Assembly (NCBI RefSeq): GCF_023184515.1
Contig: NZ_JAAHBP010000003.1
Coordinates: forward strand, 558,001 to 622,000
Length of the DNA stretch: 64,000 nucleotides
Reading direction: 5' to 3'
Origin: Streptomyces sp. D2-8
GTDB lineage: Bacteria; Actinomycetota; Actinomycetes; Streptomycetales; Streptomycetaceae
Shown: piece after piece, positions 30,884 to 39,076 of the stretch
Layout of the letters: every line of letters starts with the position of its first letter
Position numbering within the stretch: position 1 is the first letter of the stretch
Program-made: the position numbers and the translations under genes
Notes under the pieces: model-generated
Told to the model about the DNA's origin: nothing
Databases searched by the model: none
Seen by the model: the letters and a program-made list of their open reading frames with translations, nothing else

Positions 30884-31789
30884 ATGATTGACCTGCGCCG
30901 ACTGCACGTCCTGAGGGCGGTCGCCCACTACGGCACGGTCACCGCGGCCGCCCGGGCCCTGCACTTCACGCCGTCCGCCGCCTCCCAGCAGGTCCGGCAG
31001 CTCGCCCGGGACCTGGGTGTCGACCTGCTGGAGCCGCAGGGGCGCGGGGTGCGTCTCACGCCGGCCGCCGAGAGCCTGCTCGCGCACGCCGACGCCATCC
31101 AGGCCCGCTGGGACCAGGCCGAACTGGATCTACGGGCCGACCACGGGGCGCCTTCCGGGGTGCTGCGGGTGACCGGGTTCCCGGTGGCCGTCTCGGTGCT
31201 GCTGGCGCCGATGGCGGCCCGGCTGGGGGAGCGGCATCCGCGGTTGTCCGTCCGGATCACCGAGGCGGTGGTCCCGGAGAGTTTCGACCTGCTCTTCGAG
31301 GGCGACACCGACCTGGCGGTCGTCGAGGCCACCCCGCACAACCCGCCGCTGAGCGACACGCGGTTCGACCAGCAGCCGCTGCTCGACGACCCGTTCGACC
31401 TCGTCGTACCCGAAGGGCACCGGCTGGCGGGGCGGGCCCGGGTCGATCTCGCCGAGGCGGCACGGGAGGCGTGGATCGCGCCGGTGGAGGACAGCCCCTG
31501 CCGTCCGCACGTCCTCTCCGCCTGCGGCGCGGCCGGGTTCACCCCCGAGGTCGTCCATCACGCCCTCGACTGGAACGTCTGCGCCCACCTCGTGGCCCAC
31601 CGGCTCGGCGTCGCCCTCATCCCGCGCCTGGCCCACCTGACCCCGCATCTGCCGATCACCCGGGTCCGCTGCACCGGCAACCCCCATCGCAAGCTCCTGA
31701 CCTGCACGCGGGGCGGCGTCCACGCCCGACCGGCGGTGGCGGCGGCACTCGAGGAACTTCGGGGCCTGGCACCCACGGCGGTCGCTTGA
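30884..31789 (+). CDS. LysR family transcriptional regulator
   Basis: 301 residues. N-terminal winged HTH: L-R-R-L-H-V-L-R-A-V-A-H-Y-G-T-V-T-A-A-A-R-A-L-H-F then T-P-S-A-A-S-Q-Q-V-R-Q-L. The linker helix and periplasmic-binding-protein-like effector domain (G-V-L-R-V-T-G-F-P-V-A-V; L-A-V-V-E-A; D-P-F-D-L-V-V-P-E-G-H-R-L-A) follow, full length for the family. Effector unknown. It is divergent from the small zinc-ribbon gene and has a matching dyad upstream. Confidence 0.9.
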   Translation: MIDLRRLHVLRAVAHYGTVTAAARALHFTPSAASQQVRQLARDLGVDLLEPQGRGVRLTPAAESLLAHADAIQARWDQAELDLRADHGAPSGVLRVTGFPVAVSVLLAPMAARLGERHPRLSVRITEAVVPESFDLLFEGDTDLAVVEATPHNPPLSDTRFDQQPLLDDPFDLVVPEGHRLAGRARVDLAEAAREAWIAPVEDSPCRPHVLSACGAAGFTPEVVHHALDWNVCAHLVAHRLGVALIPRLAHLTPHLPITRVRCTGNPHRKLLTCTRGGVHARPAVAAALEELRGLAPTAVA

Positions 31790-31850
31790 AGGCCGGCCAC
31801 CCGGGACCGACCCGTACGCAGGGCCCTTGCCGGGCCGAAGCCCCCGCGCG

Positions 31851-32429
31851 TCACCGCCCAGGCGCCCCCACGCGCAGCGCGTCCATGACGAAGTCCAGCA
31901 GGCGGGTGGCGCGCGGTTGCCAGTCGGTGTGGGGGTCGATCGTCCAGAGGCCGCCGATGGCGAGGAAGAGGTCGTCCGCGGTGATCCCCGGGCGGATGGT
32001 GCCGGCCTCCTCGGCGGACCGGAGCAGGCGTTCGGCCGCCTCGGTCACCGGGGTGTGGCCGGGCTTCGCCGGCTGCCCGGGTGCGCTGGTGGCCTGCCGG
32101 ATGGCGTCGGCCAGGCCCGCCTTGGCCATGGCGAACCGCGCCAGCCGGTCCATCCACTCGCGCAGCGCCCGGTCGGGTTCCCGGCTCTCGAGCAGTGGCG
32201 TCGCGGTGTCGGCGACCTGCTGCATCTCGTGCCGGTAGATCTCCAGGACGAGCGCCTCACGGGTGGGGAAGTGGCGGTAGAAGGTGCCCTGCCCGACGCC
32301 CGCCTTCTTGGCGATGGTGCTCAGCGGGGCGTCCGCCGAACGCGTCAGTTCGTCCAGCGCCACTTCCAGGATGCGCTCGCGGTTGCGCTGCGCGTCCGAG
32401 CGCAGGGGAGCATCCCTGTTCTGCCGCAC
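31851..32429 (-). CDS. TetR family repressor of the molybdenum hydroxylase operon
   Basis: 192 residues from GTG 32429 with GAGGAGGG upstream. HTH at the N-terminus: R-I-L-E-V-A-L-D-E-L and A-P-L-S-T-I-A-K-K-A-G-V-G-Q-G-T-F-Y-R-H-F-P-T-R-E-A-L, a canonical TetR recognition helix. The C-terminal ~130 residues are the helical ligand domain. It is divergent from the PaoABC-like operon, with two perfect CGGACA-N2-TGTCCG palindromes between them; repression of both directions with release by an aldehyde or related ligand is the simplest reading. Confidence 0.9.
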   Translation of the reverse strand: MRQNRDAPLRSDAQRNRERILEVALDELTRSADAPLSTIAKKAGVGQGTFYRHFPTREALVLEIYRHEMQQVADTATPLLESREPDRALREWMDRLARFAMAKAGLADAIRQATSAPGQPAKPGHTPVTEAAERLLRSAEEAGTIRPGITADDLFLAIGGLWTIDPHTDWQPRATRLLDFVMDALRVGAPGR

Positions 32430-32473
32430 TCGCCCTCCTCGCGGGCCGTGGCCGAAACCCGGCCCTTGTTAAG

Positions 32474-32518
32474 CGGACAGTTGTCCGTTACGTTTTCCGA
32501 GTAACGGACACCTGTCCG
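32474..32518. promoter_or_regulatory. Two TetR operators, CGGACA-N2-TGTCCG
   Basis: Sites 32474-32487 and 32505-32518 are both perfect 14-bp palindromes with variable 2-bp centres (GT and CC). The whole block 32473-32519 is itself an inverted repeat of two sites. It begins 44 bp from the tetR start. Confidence 0.8.
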
Positions 32519-32673
32519 CTTGCCCCATCGTATCGGCGTGCCACCCGTGCGGACAGCCCGCGGCGGCCGCACCCCGGGCCGGCCCGCCCCGCATTCCGCG
32601 TGGTCGCGAACCGGCATCGCCACCCCCTGCGCTCCTGCCCCCCCGACTTCGCGATGTGAGAGAGAAGGCTTCC

Positions 32674-33219
32674 ATGCCCCCATCGACGTCCAGCGACCTC
32701 ACCCTGTCCGTCAACGGCGAGAAGTACACGCTGACCGTCGACCACCGCACCACCCTGCTCGACGCCTTGCGTGAGCGCCTGGACATGACCGGCACCAAGA
32801 AGGGCTGCGACCAGGGGCAGTGCGGCGCCTGCACGGTCCTGGTCGACGGGCGCCGGAGCGTGGCCTGTCTGCACCTGGCGGTCGCGGCCGAAGGACGCGA
32901 GATCACCACCATCGAAGGCGTGGCCGAGGGCGAGCGACTGCACCCGGTGCAGCAGGCGTTCCTCGACCTGGACGGCTTCCAGTGCGGCTACTGCACACCC
33001 GGCCAGATCTGTTCGGCCATCGCCGTGATCGAGGAGCACGCGGCCGGCTGGCCGAGCGCGGTCACCGGCGATGTCCGGCCCGAGGCGGGACCACCACCGC
33101 TGACCCCGGAGGAGATCCGCGAGCGCATGAGCGGAAACCTGTGCCGCTGCGGCGCGTACGTGTCGATCGTCCAGGCCGTGGCCCGGGCCGCCGAAGAGAC
33201 GAAGGGAGCGGCCGCGTGA
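32674..33219 (+). CDS. Molybdenum hydroxylase [2Fe-2S] subunit (PaoA/YagT-like)
   Basis: 181 residues from ATG 32674 (AGAGAAGG upstream); a GTG 18 bp earlier is less likely. Plant-ferredoxin-type cluster: C45, C50, C53, C65 in G-C-D-Q-G-Q-C-G-A-C-T. Second cluster: F-Q-C-G-Y-C-T-P-G-Q and N-L-C-R-C-G-A-Y. This small subunit passes electrons from the molybdenum site to FAD. No twin-arginine signal, unlike E. coli PaoA, so the complex is probably cytoplasmic. Its stop overlaps the GTG start of the FAD subunit, first of four overlapping genes. Confidence 0.9.
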   Translation: MPPSTSSDLTLSVNGEKYTLTVDHRTTLLDALRERLDMTGTKKGCDQGQCGACTVLVDGRRSVACLHLAVAAEGREITTIEGVAEGERLHPVQQAFLDLDGFQCGYCTPGQICSAIAVIEEHAAGWPSAVTGDVRPEAGPPPLTPEEIRERMSGNLCRCGAYVSIVQAVARAAEETKGAAA

Positions 33220-34208
33220 GGGAGTTCGGCTACCAGCGGGCGTACGACGTCTCCGGCGCCGTGGCGCTGCTCGACGGCGACGGGGAAGCCCGCTTCCTGG
33301 GCGGCGGCACCAACCTCGTCGACCTGATGAAGACCGGCGTCGAGCGGCCCGCCCGGCTCGTCGACGTACGCGAACTGCCCCTGAACCGCGTCGAGCCGGC
33401 CGAGGACGGCGGGCTGCGCATCGGGGCGACCGTCACCAACAGCGACCTGGCCGCCCACCCCGAGGTCCGGCGCCGCTACCCGGCACTCGCGCAGGCGGTG
33501 CTGGCCGGTGCCTCCGGGCAGCTGCGCAACATGGCCACCGTCGGCGGCAACCTGCTCCAGCGCACCCGCTGCGGCTACTTCACCGACGTCACCTCCCCCT
33601 GCAACAAGCGCGATCCCGGCAGCGGCTGCCCCGCGATCGCCGGCGAGCACCACAACCACGCCATCCTGGGCGCCTCCGGCCACTGCGTCGCCACCCACCC
33701 GTCCGACATGGGCGTGGCCCTGGCCGCCTTCGACGCGCGCGTGGCGTACGAAACGGCCGCCGGGCCGGGGGAGTTGCCGCTCGCCGATCTCTACCTGCCG
33801 GTGGGGGAGACCCCGCACCGGGAGACGGCCCTGCCGCCGGGCGCCCTGATCACCGGCGTCACCCTGCCGCCCACCGCCACGGCGGCCAACTCCCGCTACC
33901 GCAAGGTGCGCGAGCGGGCCTCCTACGCCTTCGCCATCGGCTCCATCGCCGCCGCGCTCGACGTACGGGACGGCCTCGTCCACGACGTACGCCTGGCCTT
34001 CGGCGCGGTCGCCTCCCGCCCCTGGCGCGCCCGAGCGGCCGAACGCGTCCTGACCGGCGCCCCCGCCGACGCCGGGAACTTCGCGGCCGCGGCGGACGCC
34101 GAACTGGCGGCCGCCAGGCCCCTGCCCCACAACGGATACAAGGTGACCCTGATGCGCAACCTCGTCGTGGCCGTGCTGAGCGAACTCGCCGAGGAGACCG
34201 CCCGATGA
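33216..34208 (+). CDS. Molybdenum hydroxylase FAD subunit with [4Fe-4S] loop (PaoB/YagS-like)
   Basis: 330 residues from GTG 33216. FAD-binding motifs F-L-G-G-G-T-N-L-V-D-L-M and A-T-V-G-G-N-L-L-Q-R-T-R. A Cys-rich insertion with C119, C129, C138 and C157 (in R-C-G-Y-F, S-P-C-N-K, S-G-C-P-A, G-H-C-V-A) matches the extra [4Fe-4S] site known from E. coli PaoB and distinguishes it from xanthine dehydrogenases of the XdhB type. Start and stop both overlap neighbours by 4 bp, so subunits should be made in fixed ratio. Confidence 0.88.
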   Translation: MREFGYQRAYDVSGAVALLDGDGEARFLGGGTNLVDLMKTGVERPARLVDVRELPLNRVEPAEDGGLRIGATVTNSDLAAHPEVRRRYPALAQAVLAGASGQLRNMATVGGNLLQRTRCGYFTDVTSPCNKRDPGSGCPAIAGEHHNHAILGASGHCVATHPSDMGVALAAFDARVAYETAAGPGELPLADLYLPVGETPHRETALPPGALITGVTLPPTATAANSRYRKVRERASYAFAIGSIAAALDVRDGLVHDVRLAFGAVASRPWRARAAERVLTGAPADAGNFAAAADAELAAARPLPHNGYKVTLMRNLVVAVLSELAEETAR

Positions 34209-36322
34209 CCACCGCCGCCACCAGGGGAGCCGTCGGCACCGCGCACACGCGCGTGGAGGGCCGCGACAAGGTCACCGGAGCGGCCCGCTACGCCGGCGAG
34301 ATCCCCTTCGCCGAACTCGCCCACGGCTGGCTGGTGCTGTCCACCGTCGCCCGCGGCCGCGTTCGCGCCATGGACACCGAGGCCGTGCTCGGGATGCCCG
34401 GCGTCCTCACCGTGCTCCACCACCACAACGCCCCGCGCGTCGACACCGGCTACACCGGCATGATGGGCACCCCGCCGGACCCGAGCGTCGGCCTCTTCCA
34501 GCACGACCGGGTGTCCCACGCGGGCTGGCCCGTGGCCCTGGTCGTCGCCGAGACCTCCGAGCAGGCCAGGGAGGCCGCCGAGGCGCTCGTGGTGCACTAC
34601 GACCAGGAGCCCCACGACGTCGCGTTCTCGTCGGAGCGCGAGGACGAGGCGTACGCGCTCGACGGGCACCTGCCGGCCGTGGTGGAGAAGGGCGATCTGG
34701 AGGCCGGACTCGCGGCGTCCGCCGTCGTGGTGGACGCGGAGTACACCACCCCGGAGGAGCACCACAACCCGATGGAGCCGCACGCGGCGACGGCCCGCTG
34801 GGAGGGCGGCCGGCTGGAGGTCGTCGACTCCAACCAGGGCACCAACTGGGTCGCCGGTGAGCTCGCGAACCTGTTCTCCCTCGACCCGGCCTCCGTGCGG
34901 GTCCGCTCCGAGCACGTCGGCGGCGGTTTCGGCAGCAAGGGCGCCCGCGCGCACCAGGTGGCCGCCGTGATGGCCGCGACCGTGCTGCAGCGCCCGGTCC
35001 GGGTCGTCATGACCCGGCGGCAGATGTTCTCCCTGGCCGGCCACCGCAGCCCCACCGCCCAGCGGGTCCGGCTCGGCGCCGACGCGGACGGGCGGCTGCG
35101 CGCCCTGGAGCACCGGTCGCTGAACCAGACCTCGACCGTCCACGACTTCGTCGAGCCGAGCGCGGCGGCGAGCCGGTCGATGTACGCCGCCGACGCCCAC
35201 CACACGGCCAGCAGGCTCGTGAAGCTCGACGTCCCCACCCCCACCTGGATGCGCGCCCCGGGTGAGGCGCCGGGCTCGTTCGCGCTGGAGTCGGCGCTCG
35301 ACGAGCTCGCCGAGCGGTGCGGCATCGACCCCATCGAGCTGCGGGTCCGCAACGAGCCCGCGGTGGGCCCGGTCTCCGGGCTGCCGTTCAGCGGCCGCAA
35401 CCTGATCGCCTGCTTCCGGGAAGGCGCCCGCAGGTTCGGCTGGGCCGAGCGGGACCCACGGCCCGGAGTACGCCGGGAGGGCCGCTGGCTGCTCGGCACG
35501 GGCACCGCGGCGGCCTCCTTCCCCGCGATGGCCGTGCCGTCCACGGCGGCCGTGACCGCGGAGGCGGACGGCACCTTCACGGTGGGCGTCAACGCCGCGG
35601 ACATCGGCACCGGCGCGAGGACCGCGCTCACCCTGGTGGCCGCCGACGCCCTCGAGGTGCCCACGGACCGTGTCCGGGTGCGGATCGGGGACAGCGACCT
35701 CGGCCCCGCGATGATCGCCGGCGGTTCGGCGGGCACCCGCTCCTGGGGCTGGGCCGTCACGGCCGCCGCCGAGGAACTGCGCCAGAGCCTCGTGCCGGGC
35801 GCCGACATCCCGCCGGAGGGCATCACCGTACGGTCGAACACGGCCGAGGCCATCGGGGCGCTGGCCCAGAAGGAGCGGCATTCGTTCGGGGCGCAGTTCG
35901 CGGAGGTCGCCGTCGACCCCGCCACCGGCGAGGTCCGCGTGCGCCGCATGCTGGGCATCTTCGCGGCCGGCCGGATCGTCAACCCGCTCACCGCCCGCAA
36001 CCAGTTCGTCGGCGGCATGATCTGGGGCATCTCCATGGCCCTGCACGAGGAAGCCGTCCGGGACCGGGCGAGCGGTGGCCTCTACGGCGCCGACCTCGCC
36101 GGCTACCACGTCGCCGCGCACGCCGACGTCCCGCACATCGAGGCCGACTGGGTCGACGACCCCGACCCGGACGACCCGGTCGGCATCAAGGGCATCGGCG
36201 AGGTCGGCATCGTGGGCGCGGCCGCGGCGGTCGCCAACGCCGTGTGGCACGCGACCGGCGTACGCCACCGGAACCTGCCGATCCGGCCCGACCGCGTGCT
36301 GCTGGCGGGCGGCGATGCTTGA
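34205..36322 (+). CDS. Molybdenum hydroxylase large (molybdopterin) subunit (PaoC/YagR-like)
   Basis: 705 residues, normal length for PaoC-type subunits. G-T-A-H-T-R-V-E-G-R-D-K-V-T-G-A-A-R-Y opens the family; E-H-V-G-G-G-F-G-S-K-G and R-A-P-G-E-A-P-G-S-F line the cofactor; the catalytic Glu is in G-I-K-G-I-G-E-V-G. Substrate by family: aromatic or aliphatic aldehydes oxidised to acids, with molybdopterin cytosine dinucleotide as cofactor. Overlaps the FAD subunit by ATGA and XdhC by 8 bp. Confidence 0.9.
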   Translation: MTTAATRGAVGTAHTRVEGRDKVTGAARYAGEIPFAELAHGWLVLSTVARGRVRAMDTEAVLGMPGVLTVLHHHNAPRVDTGYTGMMGTPPDPSVGLFQHDRVSHAGWPVALVVAETSEQAREAAEALVVHYDQEPHDVAFSSEREDEAYALDGHLPAVVEKGDLEAGLAASAVVVDAEYTTPEEHHNPMEPHAATARWEGGRLEVVDSNQGTNWVAGELANLFSLDPASVRVRSEHVGGGFGSKGARAHQVAAVMAATVLQRPVRVVMTRRQMFSLAGHRSPTAQRVRLGADADGRLRALEHRSLNQTSTVHDFVEPSAAASRSMYAADAHHTASRLVKLDVPTPTWMRAPGEAPGSFALESALDELAERCGIDPIELRVRNEPAVGPVSGLPFSGRNLIACFREGARRFGWAERDPRPGVRREGRWLLGTGTAAASFPAMAVPSTAAVTAEADGTFTVGVNAADIGTGARTALTLVAADALEVPTDRVRVRIGDSDLGPAMIAGGSAGTRSWGWAVTAAAEELRQSLVPGADIPPEGITVRSNTAEAIGALAQKERHSFGAQFAEVAVDPATGEVRVRRMLGIFAAGRIVNPLTARNQFVGGMIWGISMALHEEAVRDRASGGLYGADLAGYHVAAHADVPHIEADWVDDPDPDDPVGIKGIGEVGIVGAAAAVANAVWHATGVRHRNLPIRPDRVLLAGGDA

Positions 36323-37445
36323 TCTCGCAGGGCCCCTGCACGAGTGGATCGAGGAGGGCCGGGACTTCGCCGTCGCCACGGTCGTCGCCGTCGGCGGCAG
36401 CGCCCCGCGCCCTCTCGGCGCCGCGCTGGCCGTCTCCGCCGACGGCACGGCCATCGGCTCGGTCTCCGGGGGCTGTGTGGAAGGAGCGGTGTACGACCTG
36501 TGCCTTCAGTCCCTCCAGGACGGCGGGACACTGGTCGAACGGTTCGGCTACAGCGACGAGGACGCCTTCGCGGTGGGGCTGACCTGCGGCGGGACGATCG
36601 ACGTCATGATCACCCCGTTCGCGGGCGGCCGTGCGGTCGAGGAGGCCGCGCTGGCGGCTGCGGCCCGGGACGAACCCGTGGCCCTGGCCCGGGTGGTGCG
36701 AGGCCCGGCCGGCCTCCTCGGCCAGGCCCTCGTCGTCCGCCCCGACGGCTCATACGACGGTGCTCTCGGTGGCGACCCGGGCCTGGACCGCACGGCGCTC
36801 GACCGGGCCCGCGCCCTGCTCGAGACCGGCCGCACCGGCACGGTGGAGCTCTCCGAGAACGGGTCGCACTGCCCCGGCGGTCTCACCCTGCTCGTCGAGG
36901 CGGCCGTGCCCCCGCCCCGCATGATCGTCTTCGGCGCGATCGACTTCGCGGCGGCCCTGGTCCGGGCGGGAAGTTTCCTCGGCTACCACGTCACCGTGTG
37001 CGACGCCCGCCCCGTCTTCGCGACCCGGGCCCGCTTCCCGGAGGCCGACGAGATCGTCGTCGACTGGCCCGACCGCTACCTCCGGCGCACCGAGACCGAC
37101 GAACGCACCGTGCTGTGCGTGCTCACCCACGACGCGAAGTTCGACATCCCCCTGCTGGCCGAGGCGCTGCGGCTGCCGGTCGCCTACGTCGGCGCCATGG
37201 GCTCGCGCCGCACCCACGAGGACCGCAACCGCCGGCTGCGTGAAGCGGGCGTGAGCGAGCACGAGCTGACCCGGCTCAGGTCGCCGATCGGCCTCGACCT
37301 GGGGGCCCGTACGCCCGAGGAGACCGCCGTGTCCATCGCGGCGGAGATCATCGCGGCACGGCACGGCGGGACGGGAACACCACTCACCGACTCGGCCACA
37401 CCGATCCACAGGGCCGGCCGCGAGACGTATCCCCAACCGGCCTGA
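36315..37445 (+). CDS. xdhC: XdhC family molybdenum-cofactor insertion/sulfuration chaperone
   Basis: 376 residues. XdhC N-terminal motif A-T-V-V-A-V-G-G-S-A-P-R-P-L-G and G-S-V-S-G-G-C-V-E-G with the conserved Cys; the second half is a Rossmann-type region (M-I-V-F-G-A-I-D-F-A, V-T-V-C-D-A-R-P-V-F; Y-V-G-A-M-G-S-R-R-T). XdhC proteins bind Mo cofactor, help add its sulfido ligand and load it into the hydroxylase. It overlaps the large subunit gene by 8 bp, so it is the fourth cistron of the operon. A hairpin follows. Confidence 0.9.
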   Translation: MLDLAGPLHEWIEEGRDFAVATVVAVGGSAPRPLGAALAVSADGTAIGSVSGGCVEGAVYDLCLQSLQDGGTLVERFGYSDEDAFAVGLTCGGTIDVMITPFAGGRAVEEAALAAAARDEPVALARVVRGPAGLLGQALVVRPDGSYDGALGGDPGLDRTALDRARALLETGRTGTVELSENGSHCPGGLTLLVEAAVPPPRMIVFGAIDFAAALVRAGSFLGYHVTVCDARPVFATRARFPEADEIVVDWPDRYLRRTETDERTVLCVLTHDAKFDIPLLAEALRLPVAYVGAMGSRRTHEDRNRRLREAGVSEHELTRLRSPIGLDLGARTPEETAVSIAAEIIAARHGGTGTPLTDSATPIHRAGRETYPQPA

Positions 37446-37565
37446 GGATCATCCCGGGCCGACGGTCCGGGTCGGGCGCTTGCCCGGGGTGTCGTGCGCC
37501 TGTCCCGGGGCGGGTCGGGGTTGCCTGGTGTGTCGACCAGTCGGTGGACACCCTGCCGGCATGAC

Positions 37566-37601
37566 GGAGGGGCCGGGGCCGTTGCCGGCCGCGGCCCCTC
37601 C
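37566..37601. terminator. Hairpin after xdhC
   Basis: GGAGGGGCCG (37566-37575) pairs with CGGCCCCTCC (37592-37601). It lies between the convergent xdhC and FMN-reductase genes. Confidence 0.65.
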
Positions 37602-37622
37602 ATGGGCGCGAGGTGAGGACGG

Positions 37623-38186
37623 TCAGGCCGCGGCGGGCTCCGAGGCGTGACCGTGCAGACGGGCGATGACCTCGGTCAGCTGCTCGGCGACCTCGGCGTC
37701 GTCGGCCGGGTGGGTCTCGGCGAAGCGGGTCATCGAGCCGGGGATGGACAGCTTGACGTCCTCCAGGACCTTGCCGCCGGCCACGCCCACGGACTTGCGG
37801 GTCTCGTCGTGCGCCCAGACACCGCCGTACTGGCCGAACGCGGTGCCGACCACGGCGACCGGCTTGCCGCCGAGGGCACCGGCACCGTACGGACGGGACA
37901 GCCAGTCGATGGCGTTCTTCAGGACGGCCGGGATGGTGCCGTTGTACTCGGGGGTGAAGAGGATCAGGCCGTCGGCGGCGTTCGCGGCCTCGCGCAGCCG
38001 CGCGGCGGCGGCCGGGACGCTGCCCTCCACGTCGATGTCCTCGTTGTAGAAGGGAATCTCGGCCAGACCCTCGAACAGGTCCACCTCGGCACCTTCGGGG
38101 GCGAGCTTGACGGACGCCTCGGCGAGCTGGCGGTTGTGCGAACCGGCGCGAAGGCTGCCGACGAGGGCGAGGATACGAACGGACAT
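37623..38186 (-). CDS. NADPH-dependent FMN reductase family protein
   Basis: 187 residues from ATG 38186 (GGGAG upstream). Flavodoxin-like fold: I-L-A-L-V-G-S-L-R-A-G-S-H-N-R-Q-L-A (phosphate-binding loop), L-I-L-F-T-P-E-Y-N-G-T-I-P-A-V-L-K-N-A-I-D-W-L-S-R, and G-T-A-F-G-Q-Y-G-G-V. This is the chromate reductase/azoreductase-like group; it reduces quinones, FMN or metals with NAD(P)H. It is divergent from a TetR gene with two GGAC-N4-GTCC sites between them, so it is the likely target of that repressor. Confidence 0.9.
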   Translation of the reverse strand: MSVRILALVGSLRAGSHNRQLAEASVKLAPEGAEVDLFEGLAEIPFYNEDIDVEGSVPAAAARLREAANAADGLILFTPEYNGTIPAVLKNAIDWLSRPYGAGALGGKPVAVVGTAFGQYGGVWAHDETRKSVGVAGGKVLEDVKLSIPGSMTRFAETHPADDAEVAEQLTEVIARLHGHASEPAAA

Positions 38187-38234
38187 GCTGACTCCCACAT
38201 CTGAGCACTGCTCTGAAAGGACTGCTGACGATCC

Positions 38235-38282
38235 GGACCGGAGTCCGTTTAACGTTGTAGCATCCTAACCGGACCGCGGTCC
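38235..38282. promoter_or_regulatory. Two putative TetR operators, GGAC-N4-GTCC
   Basis: GGACCGGAGTCC (38235-38246) and GGACCGCGGTCC (38271-38282, a perfect palindrome). They lie between the divergent reductase and TetR genes, 49 and 32 bp from the respective start codons. Confidence 0.7.
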
Positions 38283-38313
38283 AGTTTTGTTCCCGATGCT
38301 TTACGCTGGCTTC

Positions 38314-38982
38314 ATGTCCGCCGCCCCGCCCCCCTTCCCGACGCCCCAGGAGCCCGTCGGCCACCCCGAGCTGCTTCAGCTCGGCACCGCCGTGGAGGAC
38401 GACGAGCCGTGCCTGCGGGCTGACGCCGCGCGCAACCGCGCCCGGCTGCTGGAGGCCGCCGGGCGGCTGGTGGCGGAGCGCGGCGCGGAGGCCGTCACGA
38501 TGGAGGCCGTGGCCGCCGAGGCCTGTGTCGGCAAGGGCACGGTCTTCCGCAGGTTCGGCGACCGCACCGGCCTGCTGACGGCGCTGCTCGATCACTCCGA
38601 GAAGAAGTTCCAGGCCGCGTTCCTCGGCGGCCCGCCGCCGCTCGGACCCGGAGCGCCGCCCGTGGAGCGGCTGCGGGCGTTCGGCTGCGCGATGTTGCGC
38701 CGCTCGGCCGACGAGCTGGAGCTGCAGCTGGCGGCCGAGCCCGGCGCGAGCCGCCGCTATGTCGCCCCCGCCCGTCGTGTGCTGCGGCACCACATGGAGA
38801 TGCTGCTGCGGCAGGCCGTCCCCGAAGCGGACTGTGAACTCCTCTCCCACGCGCTGATGGGCCAGCTCGACCCGGCCCTCGTGCACCACCTGACCAGGCA
38901 GCGTGGCATACCGCTGTCCCGCCTGGAGGTCGCGTGGATCGACCTGGTCGACCGGGTGACGGGCGCGGGCGCCGCCCGCTGA
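38314..38982 (+). CDS. TetR family regulator
   Basis: 222 residues from ATG 38314. After a Pro-rich leader of about 40 residues, the HTH is A-R-L-L-E-A-A-G-R-L-V and V-T-M-E-A-V-A-A-E-A-C-V-G-K-G-T-V-F-R-R-F-G-D-R-T-G-L-L. The C-terminal helical domain is of normal size. Divergent from the FMN reductase. The long leader may mean a later start, but no good ribosome site is visible inside. Confidence 0.88.
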   Translation: MSAAPPPFPTPQEPVGHPELLQLGTAVEDDEPCLRADAARNRARLLEAAGRLVAERGAEAVTMEAVAAEACVGKGTVFRRFGDRTGLLTALLDHSEKKFQAAFLGGPPPLGPGAPPVERLRAFGCAMLRRSADELELQLAAEPGASRRYVAPARRVLRHHMEMLLRQAVPEADCELLSHALMGQLDPALVHHLTRQRGIPLSRLEVAWIDLVDRVTGAGAAR

Positions 38983-39000
38983 GAGTACTCCGCTCCACCC

Positions 39001-39014
39001 CGTGAGCGCTCACG
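39001..39014 (+). promoter_or_regulatory. LacI-type operator, CGTGAGCGCTCACG
   Basis: Perfect 14-bp palindrome with a central CG, the typical form for LacI-family sites. It lies 63 bp before the LacI start at 39077, fitting autorepression. Confidence 0.7.
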
Positions 39015-39076
39015 GGTTCCTCACAACTCCCCCGCCGGAAGCGCGCATTGGGGCTTCTGCCAAGATGCCGTACGTC

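Noticed and set aside
38287..38313. Earlier ATG for the TetR gene at 38287
   Set aside because: It would start inside or next to the operator region and adds nine residues without family similarity; ATG 38314 preferred.
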